The notes beneath the pieces are model-generated. The model had not been told where the DNA came from, ran no database searches, and worked only from the letters and a program-made list of their open reading frames with translations. The position numbers were made by a program, and so were the translations under genes. A DNA stretch of 5,557 nt, from the NCBI GenBank assembly GCA_903832395.1, contig CAILBF010000142.1, positions 1-5,557 on the forward strand, in the 5' to 3' direction. Positions within the stretch are counted from its first letter, which is position 1; the number at the start of each line of letters is the position of its first letter. Positions 1-5,557 of the stretch are shown in pieces. This DNA comes from an uncultured Actinomycetes bacterium. Lineage in GTDB: Bacteria; Actinomycetota; Actinomycetes; Nanopelagicales; Nanopelagicaceae.

Positions 1-301
1 AATGCTTAGCAAAGCTCTGGGTGTAGTGGGCAATTAATAGACCTTGGCCAACGGAGGCAGCGGCTTGCTGAGTCGCTAAATCTTTTGGCCGTGAAGTTAA
101 TCCGAGAGGCGCAAGGCCTGCAGCGATTGCACCCGATGAAATGACAACGACTTCTGCGCCACGCTTTTTACATGCAGCGACAACTGCAGCAAGTTTTTCA
201 ACTGCTGAATCATCTAACTGCGAACCGGCTTTACCGGTGAGTGAGGACGAGCCAATCTTGATGACGATGCGTTTTGCAGAGGTAACCTGCGCTCGGCTCA
301 C
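1..301 (-). CDS. proB: Glutamate 5-kinase, N-terminal part (gene runs off the left edge)
   Basis: The product phosphorylates L-glutamate with ATP to gamma-glutamyl phosphate, the first and usually feedback-controlled step of proline synthesis in the cytoplasm. Only the first 100 codons are visible, of the roughly 260-370 usual for the family. They show the amino acid kinase fold: the beta-strand and glycine/serine-rich phosphate loop KIGSSSLTG at residues 15-23, and the substrate-binding SSGAIAAG at 55-62, followed by the ATQQAAASVGQ helix region that resembles the KQLLAAVGQ region of E. coli ProB. The start is taken as GTG at 301-299: it shares four bases (GTGA) with the obg stop codon and has GGAG seven bases upstream. 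The overlap implies translational coupling to obg. An obg-proB-proA order is common in actinobacteria, so proA may follow beyond the window. The feedback-inhibition residues and any C-terminal PUA domain cannot be judged. Confidence 0.95.
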   Translation of the reverse strand, partial: MSRAQVTSAKRIVIKIGSSSLTGKAGSQLDDSAVEKLAAVVAACKKRGAEVVVISSGAIAAGLAPLGLTSRPKDLATQQAAASVGQGLLIAHYTQSFAKH

Positions 302-1812
302 TTGGCATCTCCATCCTCTGACTCTTGCTTAGTAATCGGTGGTGAAAGTTTAGGTGTGTGAGGGTCAGATACGTTGTACTCCCACTGCTTGGCGATTTCA
401 TCATCGCTCAAAATATCTTCTACTTCTACGCGCTCACTCTGCGCCCATGTCGACTCAAGGCGTGAGTCCTCGCCGCGACGGTGCAAGTGACCTGCTAATT
501 GCTCAGCTCCAGCCTCAATCGTTGGCTCCCAATCAAATACAACTTCGGTTGCGCCATCGCCAATGCGAACTTCGCTACCGGCAATTGCACCCTTTTTGAA
601 GAGCTCTTTTTCAACGCCGAGTTGGGCAAGTCGATCGGCTAAGTAACCAATAGCTTCAGCATTCTTAAAGTTGGTCTGACGTACCCAGCGCTCAACTTTT
701 TTACCGCGCACAGTAAATGATCCATCGGCATTTGCTTTAACGGCAAAGCCTGAATCATCGACGGCAACTGGACGCAAGACAATTCGAGTACGTTCTTCGA
801 CGACTGCTGCTGCGCGATCCTTTTGAACTAAGCGCGCCATTGCATACGTTAACTCTCGCAAACCAGCGCGTGATGCCGCCGATACTGGATAGACCTCATA
901 GCCCTTTGCACGAAGCTCGTCGGCGACCATATCTGACATTGCTTGGCCATCAGGTAAATCAATTTTATTCAGTGCAATGATGCGAACGCGATCTTCAAGA
1001 CCACCATAGAGAGCTAACTCATTCTCAATAACTTCTAGGTCGTGTATCGGGTTGCGGTCGGTCTCTAAAGTTCCGCAGTCCAAAACATGTACGAGCGCAA
1101 CACAGCGCTCAACATGGCGCAAAAACTCGAGGCCTAAACCTTTGCCTTGACTAGCTCCTGGAATTAAACCTGGAACATCGGCAACCGTAAAGCGTGTCTC
1201 ACCGGCTTGAACAACGCCTAAGTTTGGAACCAGCGTTGTAAATGGATAGTCAGCAATCTTTGGTCGCGCCGCAGAAATGGCTGCAATCAAAGAAGACTTA
1301 CCGGCACTTGGAAAACCGACGAGAGCAATATCTGCAACTGATTTCAGTTCAAGTGAAAGCGTGCGCTCTTCGCCTGGTTCGCCAAGGAGAGCAAAGCCTG
1401 GTGCGCGACGCTTTGATGATGCAAGAGCTAAATTGCCAAGACCACCATGTCCACCTTGGGCGGCAATAAAAATAGTTCCATTGCCGATTAAATCTGCAAT
1501 CTGCTCACCATTGGAATCGTAAATCACCGTTCCATTTGGAACGCCCAGAACTAAATCATCGCCTTGATATCCATCTTTGCGATCGCCATAACCTTGGTGG
1601 CCTGATGTTGCTTTTCTATGTGGGGAGTGATGAAAATCTAAAAGTGTCGTGACTGATGGATCAACGACTAGAACAATGTCTCCACCGCGTCCACCGTTAC
1701 CGCCATCTGGCCCACCAAGTGGCTTAAATTTTTCGCGCTTAACGGAAACGCAACCATCGCCACCTTTTCCTGCGGTGGCATAGAGAGTCACACGATCAAC
1801 AAAAGTTGCCAT
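298..1812 (-). CDS. obg: GTPase Obg/CgtA, long actinobacterial form with OCT domain
   Basis: This is a P-loop GTPase that acts in late assembly of the 50S ribosomal subunit and, in several bacteria, links growth to the guanine-nucleotide stringent response. The 504-residue protein has three parts. The glycine-rich Obg fold covers residues 2-158 (for example GGPDGGNGGRGGD at 33-45). The G domain has G1 GFPSAGKS at 166-173, the switch YPFTT at 189-193, G3 DVPG at 212-215, G4 NKID at 282-285 and G5 SAA at 311-313. The OCT domain spans about 343-430 and ends near VFDWEP. All nucleotide-binding motifs are intact. RRGEDSRLE at 445-453 resembles the conserved post-OCT segment of Streptomyces Obg. 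The last 50 residues are acidic, proline-containing and probably disordered, with no recognised motif. The ATG at 1812 has GGGAG seven bases upstream. The gene follows a terminator after rpmA and overlaps proB by four bases. Confidence 0.98.
   Translation of the reverse strand: MATFVDRVTLYATAGKGGDGCVSVKREKFKPLGGPDGGNGGRGGDIVLVVDPSVTTLLDFHHSPHRKATSGHQGYGDRKDGYQGDDLVLGVPNGTVIYDSNGEQIADLIGNGTIFIAAQGGHGGLGNLALASSKRRAPGFALLGEPGEERTLSLELKSVADIALVGFPSAGKSSLIAAISAARPKIADYPFTTLVPNLGVVQAGETRFTVADVPGLIPGASQGKGLGLEFLRHVERCVALVHVLDCGTLETDRNPIHDLEVIENELALYGGLEDRVRIIALNKIDLPDGQAMSDMVADELRAKGYEVYPVSAASRAGLRELTYAMARLVQKDRAAAVVEERTRIVLRPVAVDDSGFAVKANADGSFTVRGKKVERWVRQTNFKNAEAIGYLADRLAQLGVEKELFKKGAIAGSEVRIGDGATEVVFDWEPTIEAGAEQLAGHLHRRGEDSRLESTWAQSERVEVEDILSDDEIAKQWEYNVSDPHTPKLSPPITKQESEDGDAK
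309..312 (-). promoter_or_regulatory. Ribosome binding site that decides the proB GTG start
   Basis: GGAG lies seven bases upstream of the GTG at 301-299, inside the last codons of obg. The nearby ATG at 308-306 is closer to this GGAG but is out of frame with the kinase sequence. The GTG is therefore the start best supported by frame, spacing and the GTGA overlap. Confidence 0.7.
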
Positions 1813-1819
1813 GTCTGTA

Positions 1820-1830
1820 CTCCCTTCCCT
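1820..1830 (-). promoter_or_regulatory. Strong purine-rich ribosome binding site of obg
   Basis: AGGGAAGGGAG sits just upstream of the obg ATG, with its proximal GGGAG seven bases from the start codon. It is the longest Shine-Dalgarno-like stretch in the window and fixes the start at 1812. Confidence 0.75.
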
Positions 1831-1848
1831 AAAAAAATTAACACTGAA

Positions 1849-1880
1849 ATAAAAAAGCGAGCCACGATTCGCGGCTCGCT
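1849..1880 (-). terminator. Rho-independent terminator after rpmA
   Basis: On the minus strand AGCGAGCC (1880-1873) and GGCTCGCT (1863-1856) form a perfect 8-bp, GC-rich stem around a 9-base loop. The loop itself can add a small CG/CG pair. A run of five T, then A and three more T (1855-1847), follows directly. It begins 20 bases past the rpmA stop codon and 37 bases before the obg start, so it should end or reduce transcription of rplU-rpmA before obg. On the plus strand the stem is followed only by CTTTTG, so activity in that direction would be weak, and no plus-strand gene needs it. Confidence 0.88.
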
Positions 1881-1900
1881 CTTTTGTTGAGAAACCTAAA

Positions 1901-2155
1901 TTAAGCGGCCGGAACCACGTTCACTACACGACGTCCGCGAGCGCGACCGAATTCAACTGCGCCTGCAGCAAGTGCAAACAGCGTGTCATCCTTACCGCGT
2001 CCAACGTTCTTACCTGGGTGAAAATGTGTTCCGCGCTGGCGAACCAAGATCTCGCCTGCATTAACTTCTTGTCCACCAAAACGCTTGATTCCAAGGTACT
2101 GTGGATTTGAATCGCGACCGTTACGTGTCGAGGAGACACCCTTCTTACTTGCCAT
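1901..2155 (-). CDS. rpmA: 50S ribosomal protein bL27
   Basis: bL27 is a basic protein of the large ribosomal subunit whose flexible N-terminus reaches toward the peptidyl-transferase centre and contacts tRNA. The 84-residue length is typical. The family core is clear: STRNGRDSNPQYLGIKRFGG from residue 9, then VNAGEILVRQRGTHFHPG and a DDTLFAL segment. The C-terminal GRARGRRVVNVVP is of actinobacterial type. There is no cleavable N-terminal extension of the Firmicutes kind. The N-terminus reads MASKKG, whereas most family members have MAHKKG or MAHKKA; the codon is clearly AGT. The ATG at 2155 is preceded by AGGGAG, which overlaps the rplU stop codon region, so the two genes, 14 bases apart, are surely co-transcribed. 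A terminator follows. Confidence 0.98.
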   Translation of the reverse strand: MASKKGVSSTRNGRDSNPQYLGIKRFGGQEVNAGEILVRQRGTHFHPGKNVGRGKDDTLFALAAGAVEFGRARGRRVVNVVPAA

Positions 2156-2169
2156 TTACTGTATCTCCC

Positions 2170-2484
2170 TTACTTCGCGCCGCTGATAGCGGTAATTTTT
2201 ACGCGTGTGAGCTTTGCACGAAAGCCTTGACGACGACGGTGGCCTGTCTTGTTCTTGTAACGCAAGATGTCGATCTTTGGTCCCTTAGTCTCTTCAAGAA
2301 CTTCGCCAGTTACCTTAACTGCGGCAAGGGCTTTAGCATCGGTAGTAACCGTTGCACCATCTACTAGCAACAGGGCAGGAAATGAGACAGTTGCACCAAC
2401 AGCAGCGGCCATACGATCGACGGTTACTGTGTCGCCAACTGCGACTTTTTCCTGGCGTCCGCCAGCTTTAACGATTGCGTACAC
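2170..2484 (-). CDS. rplU: 50S ribosomal protein bL21
   Basis: bL21 is a large-subunit protein that binds 23S rRNA, located near bL20. The 104-residue length is normal. The N-terminal YAIVKAGGRQEKVAVGD (from residue 2) and KIDILRYKNKTGHRRRQG (residues 70-87) match the family closely, the latter in the actinobacterial style. The usual C-terminal motif GHRQ-x-x-T reads GFRAKLT here (residues 87-93), an unusual replacement in an otherwise strongly conserved site. The start is GTG at 2484: an in-frame TAA lies two codons upstream, the next methionine is residue 25, and GGAG is placed six bases before it. The gene heads a two-gene unit with rpmA and has its own promoter candidate just downstream of holA. 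Confidence 0.98.
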   Translation of the reverse strand: MYAIVKAGGRQEKVAVGDTVTVDRMAAAVGATVSFPALLLVDGATVTTDAKALAAVKVTGEVLEETKGPKIDILRYKNKTGHRRRQGFRAKLTRVKITAISGAK

Positions 2485-2490
2485 GTGTTA

Positions 2491-2494
2491 CTCC
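2491..2494 (-). promoter_or_regulatory. Ribosome binding site that decides the rplU GTG start
   Basis: GGAG is six bases upstream of GTG at 2484-2482. Because an in-frame TAA (2490-2488) lies between the site and the start codon, no earlier start is possible. Confidence 0.7.
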
Positions 2495-2535
2495 AGTTCA
2501 ATTAAGCCCGTTCAAATGGCGACGAGCAGAGGATA

Positions 2536-2565
2536 AGAGTACGGAAGAGCGCCCCCTACGGTCAA
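2536..2565 (-). promoter_or_regulatory. Promoter candidate for rplU-rpmA
   Basis: On the minus strand TTGACC (2565-2560) and TACTCT (2541-2536) are separated by 18 bases. This matches the housekeeping sigma consensus well at -35 (five of six) and fits the loose actinobacterial TAnnnT at -10. Transcription would start near 2529, leaving a leader of about 45 bases before the GTG start. The -35 element begins seven bases past the holA stop codon, so the promoter occupies nearly the whole gap. No clear hairpin that could serve as an autoregulatory leader was found. Confidence 0.65.
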
Positions 2566-2571
2566 ATTGCC

Positions 2572-3522
2572 TTATTTACCCGATTGGGCCTTGGCGATTC
2601 GGGTTACCGCCTTCTCTAGAGCATAAATCGGATCACTTGCCGCCCCTTTGACCTCGGCATCGGCCAGGGCAATTGCTCCCACCGCATCGGCGAGGGCTCC
2701 GGGACTCCAGCTATGTAGTTGGCGGCGGGCTTTATCTATTTGCCACGGGGCCATACCTAGTTGACCCGCTAATTCAAAAGATTTAGTACCGCGATTGGCA
2801 CCGGAGACTTTTGCTAAAGATCGAAGTGATGAAGCGATTGCACTTGTAATCATCACTGGGTCGGTGCCAGTTTCAAGCGCACTACGAAGTGCAACGAGGG
2901 CTGCAGAGAGATTGCCATCCAACGTTGCATCGGCGACGTCAAAGCCAGTCGTCTCAACTCGCCCTTGATGAAACTTGTCGATCATTACTTCATCGATAAC
3001 ACCAGATGGTGCATCGGCGGCGATCTGTGAAACGGCAGCTTGTAACTCGCGCATGTCACTGCCAAGCGCACCAACCAAAGCACTAACGGCGCCAGGTGAT
3101 GCTTTGCGACCTAAATCTAGAAAGAGCTCCTTAACAAATGCCTCTTTCTCTGCCTCTTTCTTTAACGGTTCGCAGGCAATAATTTCAGGTTTAACTTTCT
3201 TAATGGCATCAAGTAAGGCCTTTCCTTTAACGCCACCTTTGTGAACAAAAACAACGGTCATAGTGGGATCGGGTGCAAGTAAATAACGTGTGATCTCTTC
3301 GCGATTATCTTCTGGCAAATCCTGCAAATCTCGCAGAATTAATGCGCGGTTCTCGGAAAACAGTGAAGGAGCAAGCGCGTCTGCAATATCGCCAACAATA
3401 GTTTCTCCAGCAAAGAGATTAGTAATTTCGCAGTTCTTCTCTTTTAACTCGGCAGTTAACTTATTAATTGCCCGGTCGGAGAGTGCGCCCTCTGAACCAA
3501 GGATGAGGTAGATGGCGTTCAT
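2572..3522 (-). CDS. holA: DNA polymerase III subunit delta (clamp loader)
   Basis: Delta is the clamp-loader subunit that opens the beta sliding clamp so that it can be placed on primed DNA during replication. The 316-residue length is normal. The N-terminal AAA+-like domain begins IYLILGSEG (residues 4-12), where the P-loop is degenerate, as expected for a subunit that does not hydrolyse ATP. LAPSLFSENRALIL at 50-63 is the clamp-contacting region by position. HKGGVKGKALLDAIKK at 94-109, ALGSDMREL at 152-160, GRVETTGFDVADA at 187-199 and the C-terminal collar helices with GMAPWQIDKARRQ (256-268) and VKGAASDPIYALE (291-303) follow the pattern of actinobacterial HolA. The gene begins four bases after the comEC stop codon with only a weak GGGG ribosome binding site, which suggests translational coupling to comEC. 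No rpsT gene lies beside it. Confidence 0.95.
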   Translation of the reverse strand: MNAIYLILGSEGALSDRAINKLTAELKEKNCEITNLFAGETIVGDIADALAPSLFSENRALILRDLQDLPEDNREEITRYLLAPDPTMTVVFVHKGGVKGKALLDAIKKVKPEIIACEPLKKEAEKEAFVKELFLDLGRKASPGAVSALVGALGSDMRELQAAVSQIAADAPSGVIDEVMIDKFHQGRVETTGFDVADATLDGNLSAALVALRSALETGTDPVMITSAIASSLRSLAKVSGANRGTKSFELAGQLGMAPWQIDKARRQLHSWSPGALADAVGAIALADAEVKGAASDPIYALEKAVTRIAKAQSGK

Positions 3523-3526
3523 ATCG

Positions 3527-5557
3527 CTACCCCAATCGAAAGAGATTAAATCGGCCCTTACTTGTTCGAATCTTAAACCGATGGGCCACCGCTTTAATAC
3601 TTATAGACCCACTGATATCGGTTCGGACAACTTCTGCCCCGAGTCTAGTCAACGCCTCAACGGTCTGTGGCGCAGGATGGCCGTATAGATTTTTAGCGCC
3701 AACGCTTATGACGGCAATCCGAGGTTTGAGGGCGGCCATGAGTTCTGCGTCTTGATATCTCGATCCATGGTGACAGACCTTATAAATATCAACGCCGACA
3801 AAATCCCTGATTAACTCATGTTGGGCAGGTGGCTCTAAATCACCGGCTGCAAATAGCGTGAAGTCAGTTGATGCAATCAGAACGCCAATGCTGGAGTTAT
3901 TTACGGCCGAGCCATCGCCTGGCATCGAAGCAAAGACATGCGTGCCACTCGCCGGCCATAAAACTTTGATAGTGAACTGTGCAACTTGTGCAGTGAAACC
4001 GCGCTGTGGACTAATCATTTCTGTCTGCCTCATCATCGTTACAACATGTGCGCTCTCAATGAGTGGCTCGGCATTAGTACTCACCCAAACCTGCGATACA
4101 TCTCGATTTTTAAGTGCACCACTTAATCCGCCCGCATGATCTGCATGAAAGTGAGAAAGGATTATGAGCGGAATTTCATTAATACCGAGAGCCTTTAAGC
4201 AGTGATCTTCTAGTAATGGATCCGGTCCAACATCTATAACTATTGCGCGGTGATGGCCGAGATTGAGAAGCATTGAATCCCCTTGTCCGACGTCGCAGTT
4301 AGCCACTTGCCAGTCCCCCGCTGGCCACCGCTGCAACCACGTGAGAACAAGAATTAATAACAGTGCAGCAATTGAAATCGTTCGAATATATTTCTTAAAG
4401 AGCCAGAGCGTTAAAGTTGCGACGGCAATAATAAGAAAACCAATAGTTCCGGTTCGAAGTGTTAGAACGGGAAAATTCGCCGCCCACTTTGCTACCCCTG
4501 CAATGAAGCCCGCAGGAAAACTTATAAACCAGATTAAAATACTGCTGATAAATGGGGCCAGAGGTGAAATGAGGGCTGCAATAAAACCCACAATCGTTAT
4601 TGGTCCAACGGCAGGGGCGGCTAAAAGATTAGCCAGAACGCTTATTGGCGATAAATAACCTGAGAGAGCAACTAAAACAGGTGAACAGAAAACAATCGCG
4701 GCAATCGGAGGTGCTAACGCTTGCGCCAGTTTCTCCGGGATATATCGCGAAAGCCTTTCAACGATAACCGGAGCAAACAATAAAAGGCCGGTTGTTGCCA
4801 TAACCGAGAGTGCAAATCCGGCATCACGTGCCTGCCAAGGATCTCCTATGACAACTGCGCCAATTGCAAAACCTAACGCTGGAAGTGAGTCCCGTCCGCG
4901 ATGTGTGCCTTGTGCAATTAATAGAACCGCAGCCATGGCAGCTGCGCGCAAAACTGAGGGCGAGGGTCGAACGAGGGCGATGAAGCAGATTAGTGCAATC
5001 GCTGTTGCACTCAGACGTACGTTCAATCGCCTAAATAGAAACTGCATGCACCACAGGACAAAACTTGAAACGATTGCAAAGTTAGCTCCGCTGACGGCAA
5101 CTAAATGCGTAAGACCAGAGCGCTTCATCGCCGTTTTAAACTCTAGAGTCTGTTTTGACGTATCGCCCAAAACCATTCCGGGAATCAGTGCGCCGGCATC
5201 ACCATCACCCGATAATCTGCGCAACCCATATCGAATCGATGCCAAACTTCTTGCCCAGGTAGACGGTGGCGTCAAAACCTTCACTTTCGCATCAATGAGA
5301 ACGAGGGCGCCCACTCTCCCCTCTTTACTAGAAACAATACGGGCAGTTGCGCTAAAACTCTGACCTGGCAGAAGCGCAAGCACGTCAGGGCGTGCAGTGA
5401 TAACTCGGATTGGAATGCGCATTGCAAAAGAGGCAGTCTCTGTATGAACGTAAATTGCGCGGGCAATAAAACTGTAGTTTCCCGTTGTAGTTTGATTTGG
5501 ATCTGTGACTACTTGGGCCATTAATTCAACGGATTGGCCGAAAAGTTTGGCGATGGC
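3527..5557 (-). CDS. comEC: ComEC/Rec2 DNA-uptake channel protein (5' end beyond the window)
   Basis: ComEC forms the inner-membrane channel that carries single-stranded DNA into the cell during natural transformation. The frame stays open to the right edge, giving 676 visible codons. Numbering from the internal Met at 5521, residues 1-85 form a beta-rich soluble DUF4131-like segment. The Competence domain follows, with GDTS (119-122), SGLTHLVAVSGANFA (135-149), RPSPSVLRAAAMA (185-197), DPWQARDAGFALSV (227-240) and many hydrophobic helices up to about 396. The metallo-beta-lactamase-like domain contains DVGQGDS (410-416), the metal motif HFHADH (457-462), NNSS (541-544), GDLE (560-563), HHGS (584-587) and GHP (614-616), all intact. 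The Met at 5521 is probably not the start: it lacks a ribosome binding site, and the upstream codons continue plausible protein. The missing N-terminus should hold the first membrane helices. comEA often lies upstream in related genomes. Confidence 0.95.
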   Translation of the reverse strand, partial: AIAKLFGQSVELMAQVVTDPNQTTTGNYSFIARAIYVHTETASFAMRIPIRVITARPDVLALLPGQSFSATARIVSSKEGRVGALVLIDAKVKVLTPPSTWARSLASIRYGLRRLSGDGDAGALIPGMVLGDTSKQTLEFKTAMKRSGLTHLVAVSGANFAIVSSFVLWCMQFLFRRLNVRLSATAIALICFIALVRPSPSVLRAAAMAAVLLIAQGTHRGRDSLPALGFAIGAVVIGDPWQARDAGFALSVMATTGLLLFAPVIVERLSRYIPEKLAQALAPPIAAIVFCSPVLVALSGYLSPISVLANLLAAPAVGPITIVGFIAALISPLAPFISSILIWFISFPAGFIAGVAKWAANFPVLTLRTGTIGFLIIAVATLTLWLFKKYIRTISIAALLLILVLTWLQRWPAGDWQVANCDVGQGDSMLLNLGHHRAIVIDVGPDPLLEDHCLKALGINEIPLIILSHFHADHAGGLSGALKNRDVSQVWVSTNAEPLIESAHVVTMMRQTEMISPQRGFTAQVAQFTIKVLWPASGTHVFASMPGDGSAVNNSSIGVLIASTDFTLFAAGDLEPPAQHELIRDFVGVDIYKVCHHGSRYQDAELMAALKPRIAVISVGAKNLYGHPAPQTVEALTRLGAEVVRTDISGSISIKAVAHRFKIRTSKGRFNLFRLG

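Noticed and set aside
306..308. ATG at 308 as the proB start
   Set aside because: It is out of frame with the KIGSSSLTG and SSGAIAAG motifs. The GTG at 301 is in frame and well spaced from GGAG.
141..332. Plus-strand open frame of 63 codons opposite proB and the obg end
   Set aside because: The opposite strand encodes the conserved kinase motifs of ProB, so this frame is explained by reverse reading of that gene.
2485..2571. A regulatory leader (riboswitch or ribosomal-protein autoregulation) before rplU
   Set aside because: The predicted leader is only about 45 bases, and I found no stable hairpin or recognisable ligand-binding motif in it.
4263..4658. Plus-strand open frame of 131 codons opposite comEC
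   Set aside because: It is antisense to the comEC transmembrane and DVGQGDS region. It has no ribosome binding site or recognisable domain.
4848..5363. Plus-strand open frame of 171 codons opposite comEC
   Set aside because: It lies wholly antisense to well-conserved ComEC motifs, and its translation has an unbalanced, Arg/Ala/Thr-rich composition with no family resemblance. It is a shadow frame.
5519..5521. ATG at 5521 as the true comEC start
   Set aside because: There is no purine-rich site upstream, the frame is open to the window edge, and the preceding codons (ending GQSVEL) read like continuing OB-fold protein. The usual N-terminal membrane helices would also be missing.
1..5557. Mobile element, CRISPR array, tRNA/rRNA or other novel system
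   Set aside because: Coding genes with conserved housekeeping roles fill almost all the window. No direct repeat arrays, transposase-like frames, terminal inverted repeats or structured RNA genes were seen in the gaps, apart from the terminator hairpin.

Overview
This window is a compact, single-direction stretch of an actinobacterial chromosome. All six genes lie on the minus strand, so the reading order runs from the right edge to the left: comEC (its 5' end lies beyond the window), holA, rplU, rpmA, obg/cgtA, proB (its 3' end lies beyond the window). The Obg protein has the long form with a C-terminal OCT domain and an RRGED-R-LE stretch after it. It and the bL27 and HolA sequences read like high-GC Gram-positive homologues such as those of Streptomyces. 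However, base composition judged by eye is only moderate (roughly half GC or a little less), and intergenic gaps are tiny. A streamlined, lower-GC actinobacterium would fit, for example the freshwater acI/Nanopelagicales group. That placement is an inference from style, not from a search.

Layout: positions 5557-3527 encode ComEC, the membrane channel for DNA uptake, with an N-terminal soluble segment, a polytopic Competence domain and a C-terminal metallo-beta-lactamase-like domain. After a 4-base gap comes holA (3522-2572), the delta subunit of the DNA polymerase III clamp loader. An 87-base gap follows and carries a good promoter candidate (TTGACC, 18 bases, TACTCT) for rplU (2484-2170) and rpmA (2155-1901), which encode bL21 and bL27 of the large ribosomal subunit. 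An intrinsic terminator (about 1849-1880) separates them from obg (1812-298), a ribosome-assembly GTPase. Its stop codon overlaps the GTG start of proB (301-1), which encodes the first enzyme of proline synthesis.

The content is housekeeping: rplU-rpmA-obg-proB is a widely conserved actinobacterial cluster, and comEC-holA is another conserved pair. No mobile element, CRISPR array, RNA gene or novel defence-like system is visible. The points most worth checking are the direct joining of comEC-holA to rplU without the usual rne or rpsT, the terminator between rpmA and obg, and unusual residues in the two ribosomal proteins. No gene-free stretch exceeds 90 bases.
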